A stretch of DNA of 64,000 nucleotides from Pseudanabaena sp. Salubria-1 (GTDB lineage: Bacteria > Cyanobacteriota > Cyanobacteriia > Pseudanabaenales > Pseudanabaenaceae), in the NCBI GenBank assembly GCA_023336205.1, contig JALQCR010000004.1:173824-237823 (forward strand), in the 5' to 3' direction. Under the pieces are notes generated by a model. That model had not been told where the DNA came from. It ran no database searches and saw only the letters and a program-made list of their open reading frames with translations. Position 1 is the first letter of the stretch. Every line of letters starts with the position of its first letter. Below, in pieces: positions 55,251 through 63,999 of the stretch. Made by a program: the position numbers and the translations under genes.

Positions 55251-55350
55251 ATACCAAAGCACAAAATGGCTATGCCATTTTGTGCTTTTAAAATCCTTAC
55301 GGGGTTTGTTCTTTAATTCACAGAAGAGTGCCGACACTTCTGTGAATTAG
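55251..55350. repeat. Composite three-hairpin repeat, copy 3 (inverted)
   Basis: Read on the minus strand it has the same order as the copies near 20.8 and 26.2 kb: AATTCACAGAAGTGTCGGCA stem, AAACCCCGTAAGGATTTT, then GCACAAAATGGCATAGCCAT with closing TTGTGC and TTTGGTAT. It ends two bases from the stop codon of the GT2 gene. Confidence 0.78.
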
Positions 55351-55351
55351 T

Positions 55352-56293
55352 CTACTGTGGTTTGTTTAAGGGCTTTGCACTATAAGTTTGCCATCCTTGC
55401 AGGCGACCGAGCCAAGAAGCCCATAACTTTTGTCTTGCTACGTCACCTTCTTTAGGCAAATATCTTATGCACTGCAACACGCCAAAAGCTTCTGATGTAC
55501 CGATCGCGATCGCCCAAATCGTAAACACCAATCTTTGTAAAGGAGGCAAATATCCTAATAGTGCCACCGTCTCATTATGAACCGCATTAATCGAAGCTTG
55601 AGCATTAAAAGAATTGCGCTGATCCTCGTCAAAACGCTGTGCAGGAAAGTGATCTACCGCAATTTGAGGATCGTAAATTAATTTCCATCCCTTTTGTCTC
55701 AAAGTCAAAGAAAAAACCACTTCAAAATTCACCTGTGCACCAGTTCCTCTCATTCTTTGATCAAAGCGTAAATCTGCGATCGCTTTCCGTCGAAAGCTCA
55801 TATTTACACCTTTAAGCACATCCACTTCACGACCTTCACCAATGCCAATATGATGATTGCCAATCAAGCGCCCAAACCACTGCAACTTACCCACCACAGC
55901 CTGAGAACCATCTTCTAATATCGTACCGTGATATACCCAATCACGCCCGCCAACTCCACCAACTTGATCATCCGCCAAATAGTAAGACTCGATTTTCTCT
56001 AACCAATCAGGATGCGGCGCAGCATCATCATCGGTAAAAGCAACGATATCACCTGTCGCTGATTCAAGCCCAATATTCATAGCAGCAATAACTCCCGTTG
56101 CGGTCACCGTTGCCGTATGCAAAGGCAAAGTCCCACGATCAAAGGTGTCTAAAAACTGCCAAGTTTCGCGATCGGTATCACGAACTATTACCCAAAGCTC
56201 ATCTACAGGTTTATTTTGTTGTTTAAGCGCACCTAGGCAACGGATTAAGTCCTGAGGACGCAAGTAAGTAGGAACAACCACAGTTATCTTCAT
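55352..56293 (-). CDS. Family 2 glycosyltransferase
   Basis: This is a GT-A fold enzyme of 313 residues using a nucleotide sugar, probably in exopolysaccharide or O-antigen assembly. The N-terminal VVVPTYLRPQDLIRCLGALK, the metal-binding DxD-type block VAFTDDDAAPHPDWLEK (about 85-101) and the acceptor region RMRGTGAQVNFEVVFSLTLR (about 180) are visible. A hydrophobic stretch near residues 255-275 may touch the membrane. Its start lies four bases after the end of the GT4 gene upstream, so the two form an operon. Confidence 0.9.
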   Translation of the reverse strand: MKITVVVPTYLRPQDLIRCLGALKQQNKPVDELWVIVRDTDRETWQFLDTFDRGTLPLHTATVTATGVIAAMNIGLESATGDIVAFTDDDAAPHPDWLEKIESYYLADDQVGGVGGRDWVYHGTILEDGSQAVVGKLQWFGRLIGNHHIGIGEGREVDVLKGVNMSFRRKAIADLRFDQRMRGTGAQVNFEVVFSLTLRQKGWKLIYDPQIAVDHFPAQRFDEDQRNSFNAQASINAVHNETVALLGYLPPLQRLVFTIWAIAIGTSEAFGVLQCIRYLPKEGDVARQKLWASWLGRLQGWQTYSAKPLNKPQ

Positions 56294-56297
56294 AAAA

Positions 56298-57419
56298 TTA
56301 TGACCTCAAGCTTTCAAATAAATCGACATAAGCCTTAGCTTTACTGCTCCAACTATGCTGCTCTGCGATCACCCTCGCAGCCTTCCCCATCTTGTCTCTA
56401 AGAGCGCGATCATTAGATAGAACAGTCATTGCATCTGCTAAAGCTGCTACATCTTCTGTGTCAGATAAGACAATCCCACATTCATCCGTAACAATTTCTG
56501 CACCACCCGTTGCAACAGCCGTAATCACAGGTAGCCCACTAGCCATAGCCTCTAATAACACAAGGGTACAAGCTTCGTAGCGAGATGGAAATACAAATAG
56601 ATCAACTGCTTTCATAAGCTCTGAAATATCACGGCGATACCCCAAAAAATGAACGCGATCACCCAATCCTAACTTTTCTGCTAACTGAGGATAGGGACTT
56701 CTTTCCGTATTGCCTACAACTACTAAATGCAAACTAGGAACTTTAACCAAGCTGTATAGTACCGTATCTAAATTCTTCCTTGGAGTACGAATGTCCCCTG
56801 CAAACATAGCTAAGGTAAAGCCTTCTGGCAATCCGATTTGACTGCGATCTCGAAATGCAGGTAAAAACTCATCTAGATCAACACCATTCAAAATCACTCG
56901 AATTTGCTCGGCACAAACACCAATAGAAGTTAATTCTTGTTTTACTCGTTCAGATACCGCCACAACAAATTTTGATTGTTTAAAAGCTATCTTTTCCCAA
57001 TACGAATTTAAGATAGTATAAACCCATTGATAAACACCATAGAGGTCTCGGCGCACTCGTAATGTATGAGCAGGCGATCGCAACCAAGACCCATGGACAA
57101 AATGTGCTGCGTTGACATCAGTTTTCTTAGAAGTTACAGCTCCACAAGCCATGATCACATCAAATTCATGCCGATGAGAATTTAACCAGCGATCGCTCTG
57201 CTGATTAAACACAATCCCTCTCAATAACTCAGTTGGTATATTATTCACAGAAAGATAAACGCATTCAACCAGTGGATTATTTTTCAGTTCGGAATCAACT
57301 TGCATGACAACTAATGTAATGCTATGTTTTCTCTGTATGGCGACTTTTACAATTTCATAATTTACCCTTGCTTGTCCATCACCTTTACCAACATTTGCTG
57401 TAATAATACAGAGCTTCAT
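56298..57419 (-). CDS. Family 4 glycosyltransferase
   Basis: This is a GT-B fold enzyme of 373 residues. The nucleotide-sugar half shows NGVDLDEFLPAF, a sugar-binding FPSRYEACTLVLLEAMASGLPVI block with the EX7E-type motif (about 280-300), and GGAEIVTDECG. The N-terminal half has the glycine-poor start ITANVGKGDGQARVNYEIV. The acceptor cannot be told from sequence. It is operonic with the GT2 gene and with the broken polymerase gene upstream (32 bases between). Confidence 0.9.
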   Translation of the reverse strand: MKLCIITANVGKGDGQARVNYEIVKVAIQRKHSITLVVMQVDSELKNNPLVECVYLSVNNIPTELLRGIVFNQQSDRWLNSHRHEFDVIMACGAVTSKKTDVNAAHFVHGSWLRSPAHTLRVRRDLYGVYQWVYTILNSYWEKIAFKQSKFVVAVSERVKQELTSIGVCAEQIRVILNGVDLDEFLPAFRDRSQIGLPEGFTLAMFAGDIRTPRKNLDTVLYSLVKVPSLHLVVVGNTERSPYPQLAEKLGLGDRVHFLGYRRDISELMKAVDLFVFPSRYEACTLVLLEAMASGLPVITAVATGGAEIVTDECGIVLSDTEDVAALADAMTVLSNDRALRDKMGKAARVIAEQHSWSSKAKAYVDLFESLRS

Positions 57420-57451
57420 AATAATTCCTTAAGTGAATTTCTAGATTGATT

Positions 57452-57893
57452 TTAATCTTTTTTGAGATTATCTCTCAATAAATTCCCTATATCTGTCTTT
57501 AAATTTTGCTCGTGTCTCAAATATTGTTGCCCCGCCAAACCCATACTTAGAAAAGTCCAGATTATGACTCCATGAATCCCTGCGGTTGCACGAGCTGCAA
57601 GGAAAAAGGCGATCGACTTTATCAAAACCGCACAGGAAATATTGATAAATAAATCAGAATACTTTTTTAGATTTATAAACAATAAAACACCACTGATTAA
57701 GAGGCTTCCTAGATAAGGTAATGTGCCAATCCATCCCAAATCTAAAATAAAGGATAAAATACCAGCATCTACAGTGTCATTGACTCCAAGACCATCTCCA
57801 ATAAAATTATATATTCCACTTTCAAAAAAACCTTGGTAAATCGCTTGCCGAATTTGAGCACTATTATCATTTTGCACATCTCCTAATAGATTT
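57452..57893 (-). pseudogene. 3' part of an O-antigen polymerase/ligase-like gene split by IS5
   Basis: This part encodes about 145 residues: GDVQNDNSAQIRQAIYQGFF, then two or three membrane helices (GWIGTLPYLGSLLISGVLLF and SAVLIKSIAFFL-like text). It continues the 340-residue membrane protein at 58988-59985, which stops at the other side of the IS5 element. A short frame from within the IS can start this part, but a working polymerase is unlikely. Confidence 0.8.
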
Positions 57894-58987
57894 GTTGGGA
57901 AACAAAAGCACAGCACAGAGTAGATTTTAGCTTTCCATCCATTTTTAAGCAGTATCTAAATAGAAGTTCCATAAGCCAGCCGCATTCAACATGAGACGGT
58001 CATCAAAATCAGGTACACGATTGCGATAAACTGCTGTTACAGAATTATATCGTTTCATCCCTGCATGGGCATGTTCACATTTCACTCGTTGACGGCTAAA
58101 TTCCCGATTTTCCTGCTTCTGTGCTTCAGTTAACTCTTGCCCTTTTGGCTTTTTGTGGGGTAAGCGTACATTTACAAACTCTTTCTGTAAGCCCTGATAT
58201 CCCAAATCTCCCTCAATCACTACGGCATCAGGAATGTTACTTACCCAGTCATTTTCGTCCAGTTGCTTCTTATCGTGGACTTTTCCTGCTGTGGCTTTGC
58301 TCAGTAAAATGATCCGCTTTTTACGGGTACTACCTGTGGTGTGTTTGCGAGTATGCCGTTTTTTTTCCTGAGTAATGCTCCTTTTGTCGTCCTGCATCTT
58401 TTGGACGTTGCACTGGTCGTTCGGTTCCGTCAATAATTACCTCCTGGACTTCGCCAAACTTTGCCAGAAATTCTTCGATGCTATCGATCTTTCTTTCGGG
58501 TAATGCTTGTCTCTTGCCCAGTGCAGTTTCCAGTATTGGCATTAGTCGATGTACCCAATCGTGGGCACAGGATCGGTCAAAGCCAAATAAAACACTCATT
58601 AAGTCAAAGGTGGGATAGCATTTGCAGTACAACAAGATAAAAAACAATTTGTCTGTACTGGTTTTCAGTGTTGCTTTCCTACCCCCTCCTGCTGCTCTCC
58701 ATCGTCTCTTCTGGTCTAGGGTTTCCTGATATGCTTCTTCAAAACTTGGCAACAAAGCCTCGAATGCTTGCTGGTTTAATCCTGTGGTTGCTCGTATTTG
58801 CCTATCTTGTTTTAGTATCTTTTCAATATTTATCATCTTTTTTATGCGCGTCTTTGGTTGATGATAACCGATATCAAACCTAGGCTATGGTTCAATTTAT
58901 TGAACTTATAGCTTTTGTATTTACCTATGGATTGAAGTACAGAAATAAATGTGAAGCTGCTTCTATACCTTGCTTTTGTTTCCCGAC
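57894..58987 (-). mobile_element. IS5 family insertion sequence within the polymerase gene
   Basis: Inverted ends GTYGGGAAACAAAAGCA (Y is T at the left end and C at the right) are found at 57894-57910 and 58971-58987. I could not identify a clean target duplication, so the exact ends may be a few bases off. Length about 1094 bp. Confidence 0.75.
57945..58836 (-). CDS. IS5 family transposase in two frames joined at an A8 run
   Basis: The first frame (58836 to 58330, 168 residues) has the IS5 N-terminal part and the first catalytic block VIIDGTERPVQRPKD. The second (58433 to 57945) has VVIEGDLGYQGL with the second Asp and RVKCEHAHAGMKRY with the catalytic Glu. They overlap at eight A residues on the coding strand (complement of 58359-58366). 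Skipping one A gives a continuous HYSGKKRHTRKHTTGSTRKK. This is the normal IS5 order, so slippage or frameshifting is likely, with mutation as the alternative. Confidence 0.83.
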
Positions 58988-59985
58988 AGATCTAATGTAC
59001 TAAACCTCGCTGTTATATTTGTCGAGAATGGCTCAATTGTAGCTAAAGGAATAACTATTACAGAGATAGCTATAAGTATTACGATTACACGAATTTTCTG
59101 TTTAGACTTTAAAGAAGAGATATAAAATATTAAGCCTCCTAACCAGCCTAGCCAACCAGTACGAACTGCACTAAATAAAAATGAAAGTATGCCTGCTACT
59201 GCTGCAGGGGCAACAAATGGGCTTTTGGAACTAAATATTACTAGTAGAGCGGTTGCCATCATGTCAGCAAATGGGCCAGGAGAATTTAATGTACTCCATA
59301 CACGCATTCCATATGGCACAGGACTACCAGAACTACTGTCCATACCAGAACCTACTAACCATAATTTATCCCAATCAGGCGCAATTACATACTGATAAAT
59401 TCCATAAGCCCCGACAATCAGACTCCCCCACAAAAATATTTTCTGAATTACTTTGCTGTATTCAGGATATCTCCGCCAATTAACGTATAGATGATATCCA
59501 AATATTACGGGTGTTAGCCATCCTAAGAATGCAATTGTTGCTTTCATAGCTGTAGTTGATGGATTTAACAATCCAACGCAGTATCCGTATACCGCACTTG
59601 CTATAGCTAAAACAAAAGGGATTGTGCCGTGCTCCCTAGCTTTAGGGATATTGAAATACATTGTATTTGCTGCAACAAGGATAGCTAGAGTAGGAGCAAG
59701 TAAAATTGGATTAGAGTCAGTAAAAGCACCAGCTCTAAAATCAGCATAACGACGGACAAAAGGGGTTAAAAAGAACAACCACCACACGAATCCAATATAT
59801 AAAAACGGATAACGAAAATATAAATACCAAGCAACCAAAAAAGATCCTAGAGGAAATACAATTCCTAGGATCCTACTCCCGATCGCTCCAGCAACAAATA
59901 GAATAAGAGTTACAAAAATGAATAGGGAAATCACAAACCAAGCTTCTGTGGTCGGTGATAGTTGAGATTTTGTACTAGCTTGCAT
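58988..59985 (-). pseudogene. 5' part of an O-antigen polymerase/ligase-like gene split by IS5
   Basis: This part encodes about 332 residues with nine or so membrane helices and an extracytoplasmic loop (YVIAPDWDKLWLVGSGMDSS, then MRVWSTLNSPGPFADMMATA), the pattern of the Wzy/WaaL/ExoQ-like family (O-antigen ligase domain). It ends NITARFSTLDL and then IS sequence. In the intact gene it continued into the 57452-57893 part. It begins the minus-strand polysaccharide operon (polymerase, GT4, GT2). Confidence 0.85.
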
Positions 59986-60379
59986 TGGTTGTAAAGGCTC
60001 TCAAAGATTTATGATTTTTTCAATAATGCAGTGACAACATACCAAGTCAACAGGGGGGCATTTGTTTCGACATATTGATTTGGCATGTAAAACTAAGTCT
60101 TATCATAGACAAAATATCTAACCACACTTAAAGTTAACATATGTATATTTTTAAGCTCTAAATCATACTGTTTAGGATGAGTATTTTAGGATAAACCTCG
60201 AATATACGTTCGCAGTGACGAGACAAATTTAGCGCTTCGTCAATGTAGGTGTAATTCATGAATTGATCCTAACCTATGTGCTGTATTTGACATACTTGCT
60301 ATGTATGGGAGTAAAAACTTGTCTTTGCAGTTCTAGTCTATTTCCAAATATTTATACATTGTTGAGATAGAAATTATCA
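59986..60379. other. Divergent promoter region of the polysaccharide genes
   Basis: No gene is found in these 394 A/T-rich bases. Before ISL3 inserted, the region lay directly between the polymerase gene (minus) and the start codon of the plus-strand GT4 gene. A decayed copy of the AATTCATGAATT palindrome is at about 60242-60274. Confidence 0.65.
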
Positions 60380-60410
60380 GGGTCTTCTGGGTTTAAGGGG
60401 ATAAGTAAAT

Positions 60411-60598
60411 CTAATGAGAAAGACAAGCTAATAATCTAGAACGAAAATTTAAAAAATTTAAAAAACCATAAGCCTGTCGTTTAATTAATTTAATACGATT
60501 ATTAAGTCCCTCCATCACACCACTAGATGTACGATTTAAAAAGTAGTTACAAATATTATCAAGATGATTACGAATGGTTTCCAAAACTGCGCCATAAA
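60411..60598 (-). pseudogene. C-terminal part of the ISL3 transposase, cut off by IS30
   Basis: On the minus strand this reads AVYGAVLETIRNHLDNICNY, then the family block TSSGVMEGLNNRIKLIKRQA and YGFLNFLNFRSRLLACLSH, with TAG at 60411-60413. Removing IS30 with one CAG duplication joins it in frame to the N-terminal part (KAKAVYGAVLE). Confidence 0.9.
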
Positions 60599-60601
60599 CA
60601 G

Positions 60602-61688
60602 CGCCAATTCAAGGATGAAATGCAACACCTAGAGATCTTTGCGTAAAGGGACTCATAAGGATATTCTGATATTAATCACAATAATTAGGATACCCTCATG
60701 AGCTTTGTCCATCTTACCACCACAGAAAGAAGTGAACTGTATAAACTAAGAGTAATTGAGCAATTATCTGTATCAGAGATAGGTCGTCGCTTGAAGCGAA
60801 ACAAAAGTACGATTTCAAGAGAGTTATCGCGCAATACAGACGAGCGACAGATTGGCTATTTGCCAGATACTGCGGTTGCCCTGATGAAAGCAAGACGGAA
60901 ACAAGCAAAGGTAAGATTTCAGAGCATCAGTGCTGAGACGATCGCCGAAGTCAAACAACGGTTAGAGCAACACCACAGCCCAGAGCAACTAGCAGGGAGA
61001 ATGGAAAGGGAGGGGCTAGGTAAAATCAGCTATGAGACGATTTATCTGATGATCTATGCAAACCATCAAGAGATGGGAATATATCAACAATATCTGAGGC
61101 AGAAGCAAAAGCAACGAAGGCGCAAAGGTCGCCATCAGAAGCGAGGTGGCATTCCCAATAGGGTAGGGATAGAGAATCGACCGAAGATTGCAGATTTAAA
61201 AACAGAGATTGGACATTGGGAAAGTGATACGGTAATCGGGTGCAACCACACAGGTATCGTAGTTACGCATGTTGATAAAGCATCGAAGTATTTACTTGCT
61301 GGACTAGCTAAGAACAAGACGATGGATGAGATAAACAGAGTGACATTCAATCTATTTGAGCCTATAGAATCAACATCTCGAAAGACAATGACCTTTGATA
61401 ATGGAAGAGAATTCTGTGGGCATGAGAAGCTATCTGAAAGATTGAAACTAGAGACCTTCTTTGCGAATCCATATCATTCATGGGAACGTGGATTGAATGA
61501 ACACACCAATGGATTAATTAGAGAGTTCTATCCCAAAAGTACAAACTTTAAAATCGTGAAAGAAGAGGACTTTCAGAAGGCAGTGAATTTGATCAATCAC
61601 AGACCCAGAAAATCACTTGACTATCGTACTCCTTACGAAGTATTCTTTGCTTCATCAGAACCCGTTGCATTTCATCCTTGAATTGGCG
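60602..61688 (+). mobile_element. IS30 family insertion sequence nested in ISL3
   Basis: The inverted ends begin CGCCAATTCAAGGATGAAAT and are exact over 25 bp. The 3-bp duplication CAG is at 60599-60601 and 61689-61691. Length 1087 bp, normal for the family. Confidence 0.93.
60698..61681 (+). CDS. IS30 family transposase
   Basis: This is an intact frame of 327 residues. The N-terminal HTH (LSVSEIGRRLKRNKSTISRE) is followed by the DDE core: GHWESDTVIGC with the first Asp, MTFDNGREFCGHEKL with the second, and WERGLNEHTNGLIREFYPK with the Glu. All catalytic residues are present, so it could be active. It is opposite in direction to the ISL3 transposase it interrupts. Confidence 0.95.
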   Translation: MSFVHLTTTERSELYKLRVIEQLSVSEIGRRLKRNKSTISRELSRNTDERQIGYLPDTAVALMKARRKQAKVRFQSISAETIAEVKQRLEQHHSPEQLAGRMEREGLGKISYETIYLMIYANHQEMGIYQQYLRQKQKQRRRKGRHQKRGGIPNRVGIENRPKIADLKTEIGHWESDTVIGCNHTGIVVTHVDKASKYLLAGLAKNKTMDEINRVTFNLFEPIESTSRKTMTFDNGREFCGHEKLSERLKLETFFANPYHSWERGLNEHTNGLIREFYPKSTNFKIVKEEDFQKAVNLINHRPRKSLDYRTPYEVFFASSEPVAFHP

Positions 61689-62654
61689 CAGCTTTAGCTT
61701 TTTGAAGCCATTCTTTTAATTGTTTCTGACCCTCTTCAGGAGTTTTACAAGTCTCAAAAATACTTCTAAAGTCTTCTTTGAGATTATAAGCTAGTCGCAA
61801 GCGTTTAGAACATTTCAAGACATTTTCTAACTTCACTTTTTCTTCTTCTGTTAAGTCTACCTTGTTCTTTAGTAGAATAAATCGACTACCTTTAATCTTG
61901 ATTTTAGCTTTTTGACGCAGTTGATTTAACTCTTTGATTAGTGGCTGCATAACATGAAATCTGTCGATGACAATTTTCGCATTTGGAAATACTTCTTTGA
62001 CAACTTTGGGAAAGCCTCCCCACATATCAATGCTAACCTCCTCTACTTTTTCCCTTATCTCAATCGGTTGCTGCTTCAGGACTTCAATGATGTCATCTTG
62101 TTTATGACTATCAATTACTTCTAGTAATGCTCCTGCGTCAATACTTGATACGACTGTCACAAAGTCTTTATGTCCTTTGCGTTTACTCACTTCATCAATA
62201 CTCACTCGTTTTACTTCTTTCCAATCATCTTTTTTTTTAGAGAAAATTGGTGATTGAAAATCCCTTGTATTTGATCCCAACTCAAATATTCATCTCGACT
62301 TACTTGCTCCACACTCGCACTTTGTACTCGTTGATAAACATACTCCTCATACCTTTGTGTGTATCGTCTTTCCCAGTCTACAAAGGGTAACTTTTCCGTA
62401 AAATGTCTTTGACAATGTTGACAATAAAATTGGCGGCGCGGCGTATTTAAATAAACTATTTTCCCAAATACTGACAAATCTCGAATCAATATCGGTCGAT
62501 TTTGTTTTAATTTTCCACCATGCGTATTACAATGCGGACAAGTAATTTCATCCTGTAAAAATCTCAACTTTAGGGTGATTTTATTTTCTTCTTCCGTAAA
62601 ACTTTCAACGGTTGTGTTGGGTAAATTTAGCAACCTATCTAGATACAAGTCCAT
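61689..62654 (-). pseudogene. N-terminal and middle part of the ISL3 transposase, with an A9 frameshift
   Basis: Starting at ATG 62654 (MDLYLDRLLNLPN) the frame shows the zinc-binding block ITCPHCNTHGGKLKQN and FYCQHCQRHF, then LSWDQIQGIFNHQF. At nine A residues on the coding strand (complement of 62230-62238) the frame must shift by -1 to continue into DDWKEVKRVSIDEVS, with catalytic VSIDMWGGFP and IDRFHVMQPL. The gene then ends at the nested IS30. Before that insertion it probably used -1 slippage to make the full transposase. Confidence 0.88.
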
Positions 62655-62722
62655 ACCTGTCACCACTTATCTTTGTGCTTCATTATACATTAATCCCCTC
62701 AAACCCAGAAGAGCCGATTATC

Positions 62723-63904
62723 ATGGAATTACATAAAACTGTAGCTTTTTTACTCAATAGAGTTGATTGCAATGATGGAATTGCTTCGCATTGCGAAACT
62801 CTGATGCGTGGTTTGAGAAACTCTGGATGGAAAGTAGTTCTAATCACAGGTAAAGTAAATTTTGATGATTCTTCATTAAAGCGTTTTGAATCATTAAAGG
62901 AATTATCCGAAGAATGGATAATATTTGACACTTTTAATCGAGTCTTTCCAACTTTTGCGAGTTTATCAAAAATCTTAAAAGCAATCAAACAACATAAAAT
63001 CCAAATCTTCCATGCACATGGTTTCTCAATGCTCTTCTTGGCGATGATTTGCAAGAGACTCACAGGTGTCAAATGTGTTGCGACATCTCATCTTCTTAAG
63101 TCTATAAAGTTAGGTAAATTTGACACAGACAAAAAATTTAGATTTAGACATTTACTTTTACAAAACTATCTAAAGATTTTCTCTCCCGATATATTTATTG
63201 CTATTTCTTCCGATATTGAGCATTGGCTGATCGAAGACATAGGGATTTCTAAGCTAAAAGTCAAGAAGGTTTTCAATGGGATTGACTCGCAATATTTTCA
63301 TCCCCCGCACTATGAAGAGAGACACAAGTCAAGAGAGAGATTTGGCGCATCTGAACAAGATTTTGTAATTGCACTAGTGGGTAGACTTCAATGGGATAAA
63401 GGTCACAAACTTTTAATTGACGCAGTTAACCAGATCTCTGAACGCAATCCAAGATATTTGTTTAAATGTCTTTTTGCTGGATCTGGTGATCAGAGTCAAG
63501 AAATAGAAGAATATGCGTTGGGTAATGTAGAAAATTCTCATAGTTTTTTATTTGTAGGCTACGTGAACGAGCCTCGCGATGTTTACTGGGCTTCAGATGT
63601 TATTGTTTTGCCTAGTCAAGCCGAAGGATTTCCGTTAGTAATTTTGGAGTCGATGGCTTGTGGGGTAGTTCCAATTCGCACTCCTGCAGCTGGAGCTTAT
63701 GATCAAATTGAAGATGGTCTAAATGGCTTTGTAATCCCTTTTAATGATTTAGATGCCCTTTCTTCTAGGTTGCTACAATTAGTGGAAAATCCAGAGTTGA
63801 AAGTGGAAATGGTTAACAACGCACTTAAATACTCTAATAAAAAATTCACTTTAGAATCTATGACTTTAGGGACAATTGAATCCTATGAAAAAGCAACCAC
63901 TTAG
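62723..63904 (+). CDS. Family 4 glycosyltransferase with ISL3 inserted at its start codon
   Basis: This is a GT-B enzyme of 394 residues from the ATG at 62723 (MELHKTVAFLLNRVDCNDG). Seen: FHAHGFSMLFLAMICKRL in the N-terminal half, FNGIDSQYFHPPHY, the phosphate-binding VALVGRLQWDKGHKLLI-type block (ALVGRLQWDKGHK), and LPSQAEGFPLVILESMACG with the EX7E motif. The reading frame is open for 37 codons upstream into the ISL3 end, but that part is not native. The native leader and promoter now lie 2.3 kb away at 60000-60379, so expression depends on the IS. Confidence 0.88.
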   Translation: MELHKTVAFLLNRVDCNDGIASHCETLMRGLRNSGWKVVLITGKVNFDDSSLKRFESLKELSEEWIIFDTFNRVFPTFASLSKILKAIKQHKIQIFHAHGFSMLFLAMICKRLTGVKCVATSHLLKSIKLGKFDTDKKFRFRHLLLQNYLKIFSPDIFIAISSDIEHWLIEDIGISKLKVKKVFNGIDSQYFHPPHYEERHKSRERFGASEQDFVIALVGRLQWDKGHKLLIDAVNQISERNPRYLFKCLFAGSGDQSQEIEEYALGNVENSHSFLFVGYVNEPRDVYWASDVIVLPSQAEGFPLVILESMACGVVPIRTPAAGAYDQIEDGLNGFVIPFNDLDALSSRLLQLVENPELKVEMVNNALKYSNKKFTLESMTLGTIESYEKATT

Positions 63905-63945
63905 CTGTTATAGCTGTAGTCACTCTAGTTAACAAAGAAGAGTTT

Positions 63946-63999
63946 GGGGGGGGGGGGGGGGGGGGGGGTGTTGTTGTTTTTTTTTTTTTTTTTTTTTTT
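63946..63999. other. G23 run followed by TGTTGTTG and a T23 run at the window edge
   Basis: Twenty-three G residues (63946-63968) are followed by TGTTGTTG and twenty-three T residues (63977-63999). Nothing like it occurs elsewhere in the window. Poly-G of this sort is typical of two-colour sequencing dark cycles or of a contig end, so I read it as an artefact and not as biology. Confidence 0.7.

Larger units (their letters stand above)
60380..62715 (-). mobile_element. ISL3 family insertion sequence carrying a nested IS30
   Basis: Ends are GGGTCTTCTGGGTTTAAGGG (left) and GGCTCTTCTGGGTTTGAGGG (right, inward). The flanking 8-mers AATTATCA (60372-60379) and GATTATCA (62716-62723) agree in seven positions, as for an old 8-bp duplication. 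Without the nested IS30 the element is about 1246 bp. Its right flank supplies the A of the GT4 start codon. Confidence 0.9.

Noticed and set aside
63946..63968. G run as a G-quadruplex or phase-variation tract
   Set aside because: It is directly followed by an equal T run at the sequence end, which is better explained as an artefact.
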